5,993 nucleotides of DNA. Source: Dehalococcoidia bacterium (lineage in GTDB: Bacteria > Chloroflexota > Dehalococcoidia > DSTF01 > JALHUB01). This document shows, piece by piece, positions 5,380 to 5,993 of the stretch. The notes beneath the pieces were generated by a model that saw only the letters and a list, made by a program, of their open reading frames with translations, did not search any database and was not told the DNA's origin. The stretch spans positions 1 through 5,993 of the forward strand of contig JALHUB010000229.1 in assembly GCA_022865685.1 (NCBI GenBank), written 5' to 3'. Both the position numbers and the translations under genes were made by a program. Position 1 is the first letter of the stretch; the number at the start of each line of letters is the position of its first letter.

Positions 5380-5633
5380 GAAGACCTGTTGCGAGAGAAG
5401 AAGGCGCGGAGGAACTTGATGACGTGCCCGGGCGAGCGGCGACCACCATCGGCGAAAGCGGGCAGATGGATGCCGTTCAACGCTATCCGCCAGATGGCGA
5501 AAATGTAGCCGGTAAACATCCCGTAGAGCAGCATCAGCATCAGGACGTAGACGAAATCGAGTTCAGGGCTGACTATCGTTGCCCCGATCTCGATGCCTAT
5601 GGCTATCGCTGCGCCCACGCCGAATCCGTTCAT
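5376..5633 (-). CDS. Small membrane protein B, MNGFGVG family, with basic C-terminal tail
   Basis: This is an 85-aa protein of unknown function. Residues 1-58 align without gaps to small protein A (30 identities), starting with the same MNGFGVG and ending the conserved part with HLP. It shows two hydrophobic segments (about 4-22 and 26-50), with an acidic residue inside the first (E15) and D26 at the second. Unlike A it carries a basic tail after residue 60 (GGRRSP..., then KFLRAFFSRNRSS), probably cytoplasmic and possibly membrane-surface seeking. The ATG at 5631-5633 has GAGG only 2 nt upstream, which is a short spacing. It is the first gene of the minus-strand cluster, 80 nt before the VWA-FHA start, and is divergent from the lipoprotein gene with 130 nt between starts. 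An ancestral duplication around, or of, the VWA-FHA locus would explain the pair. I do not recognise the family. Confidence 0.8.
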   Translation of the reverse strand: MNGFGVGAAIAIGIEIGATIVSPELDFVYVLMLMLLYGMFTGYIFAIWRIALNGIHLPAFADGGRRSPGHVIKFLRAFFSRNRSS

Positions 5634-5707
5634 CGCCTCATATTATCGACCGGCGACGTTCCCGAGTCTGTTCGCGGACTCCCCTATTTGTCGCCGTCGA
5701 CGGGCCT

Positions 5708-5736
5708 TTGCCGGATGACCGCCATCGCGCTATGCT
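5708..5736 (+). promoter_or_regulatory. Sigma-70-like promoter of the lipoprotein gene
   Basis: TTGCCG (5708-5713) and TATGCT (5731-5736) are separated by 17 nt; each matches the consensus at four of six positions. Transcription would begin near 5743, about 20 nt before the ATG at 5764, which leaves room for the GGGAG ribosome-binding site at 5753-5757. It lies in the 130-nt divergent region shared with small protein B. Confidence 0.45.
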
Positions 5737-5763
5737 CGACATAACCTTTGGCGGGAGCGACGG

Positions 5764-5993
5764 ATGGAGCGACGAAGAGCGGTGCTGCTGATTCTGATCG
5801 TCGCGCTGTCGATGGCGACGGCCTGCGGCGGCAGCGGCCGCGCACCCACCGCGACGCCGTCCGCTGCGCCATCGTCGACACCGACGGCCGCTCCGACAGC
5901 GGTCGCGGACACGACCGAGCCGCGCGGCTTCCCCATCGACCCGTCGACGAAGCTAGGACTGGTCGCCGGCCAATCGCCGCAGCGGAGCATCGC
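5764..5993 (+). CDS. Lipoprotein with Thr/Pro/Ala-rich N-terminal linker (partial, runs off the window)
   Basis: Seventy-six codons are visible and the frame is still open at the window edge. The N-terminus is a lipoprotein signal: MERRR basic start, a hydrophobic core (about 6-18), and lipobox-like MATAC with C21 as the lipidated cysteine, followed by GGSG. Residues 26-52 are a Thr/Pro/Ala/Ser linker typical of surface lipoproteins. A possible folded domain begins around GFPIDPSTKLGLVAG (55-69), which I cannot assign to a family. GGGAG at 5753-5757 lies 6 nt before the ATG, which supports this start, and a promoter-like pair sits just upstream. Its product would be anchored on the outer face of the membrane, the same side as the VWA domain of the neighbouring cluster. 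A functional link is only suggested by the divergent arrangement. Confidence 0.8.
   Translation, partial: MERRRAVLLILIVALSMATACGGSGRAPTATPSAAPSSTPTAAPTAVADTTEPRGFPIDPSTKLGLVAGQSPQRSI

Overview
The window is GC-rich bacterial DNA, probably a chromosomal segment. The TPTPTP-type linkers, the VWA/FHA surface protein, the Pro/Thr-rich lipoprotein and the GTAG-headed palindromic repeats would fit a Chloroflexota-like lineage. That assignment is an impression, because the window holds no phylogenetic marker gene.

Layout. Positions 1-321 carry no intact gene. They hold two copies of a REP/BIME-like module of paired perfect hairpins with TGAA/TTCA loops and CTAC/GTAG tetranucleotides. Between the copies lies a 58-nt remnant that reads, on the minus strand, as the last codons and stop of an FHA-domain gene. 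Forty-nine of those bases match, with one silent difference, the 3' end of the intact VWA-FHA gene 3.7 kb away. Positions 322-3022 are a two-gene plus-strand operon of polytopic membrane proteins, both of GT-C-like character: a 483-aa 'DPDFWWHL' family protein, then a 405-aa DUF2029/GT87-like protein, 31 nt apart. They probably use lipid-linked sugar donors in envelope glycan or glycolipid synthesis. Positions 3023-3300 are a convergent intergenic region with one perfect and one degenerate GTAG-headed REP-like element.

Positions 3301-5633 are a minus-strand cluster of three genes. In transcription order these are an 85-aa small membrane protein (B), a 488-aa secreted VWA protein with one membrane span and a cytoplasmic FHA domain, and a 62-aa small membrane protein (A). 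A and B are paralogues: both begin MNGFGVG and are identical at 30 of 58 ungapped positions. They bracket the VWA-FHA gene, whose own promoter overlaps the stop codon of B. The roughly 340 nt between the VWA-FHA gene and A hold no convincing gene, but they do hold palindromes and a plus-strand promoter-like sequence. From 5764 to the window edge a divergent lipoprotein gene begins.

The best candidate for something undescribed is the small-protein/VWA-TM-FHA/small-protein cluster, together with the reappearance of the FHA 3' end inside a REP array. The FHA domain lacks the usual phosphothreonine-binding residues. All functional links are inference from sequence and gene order.
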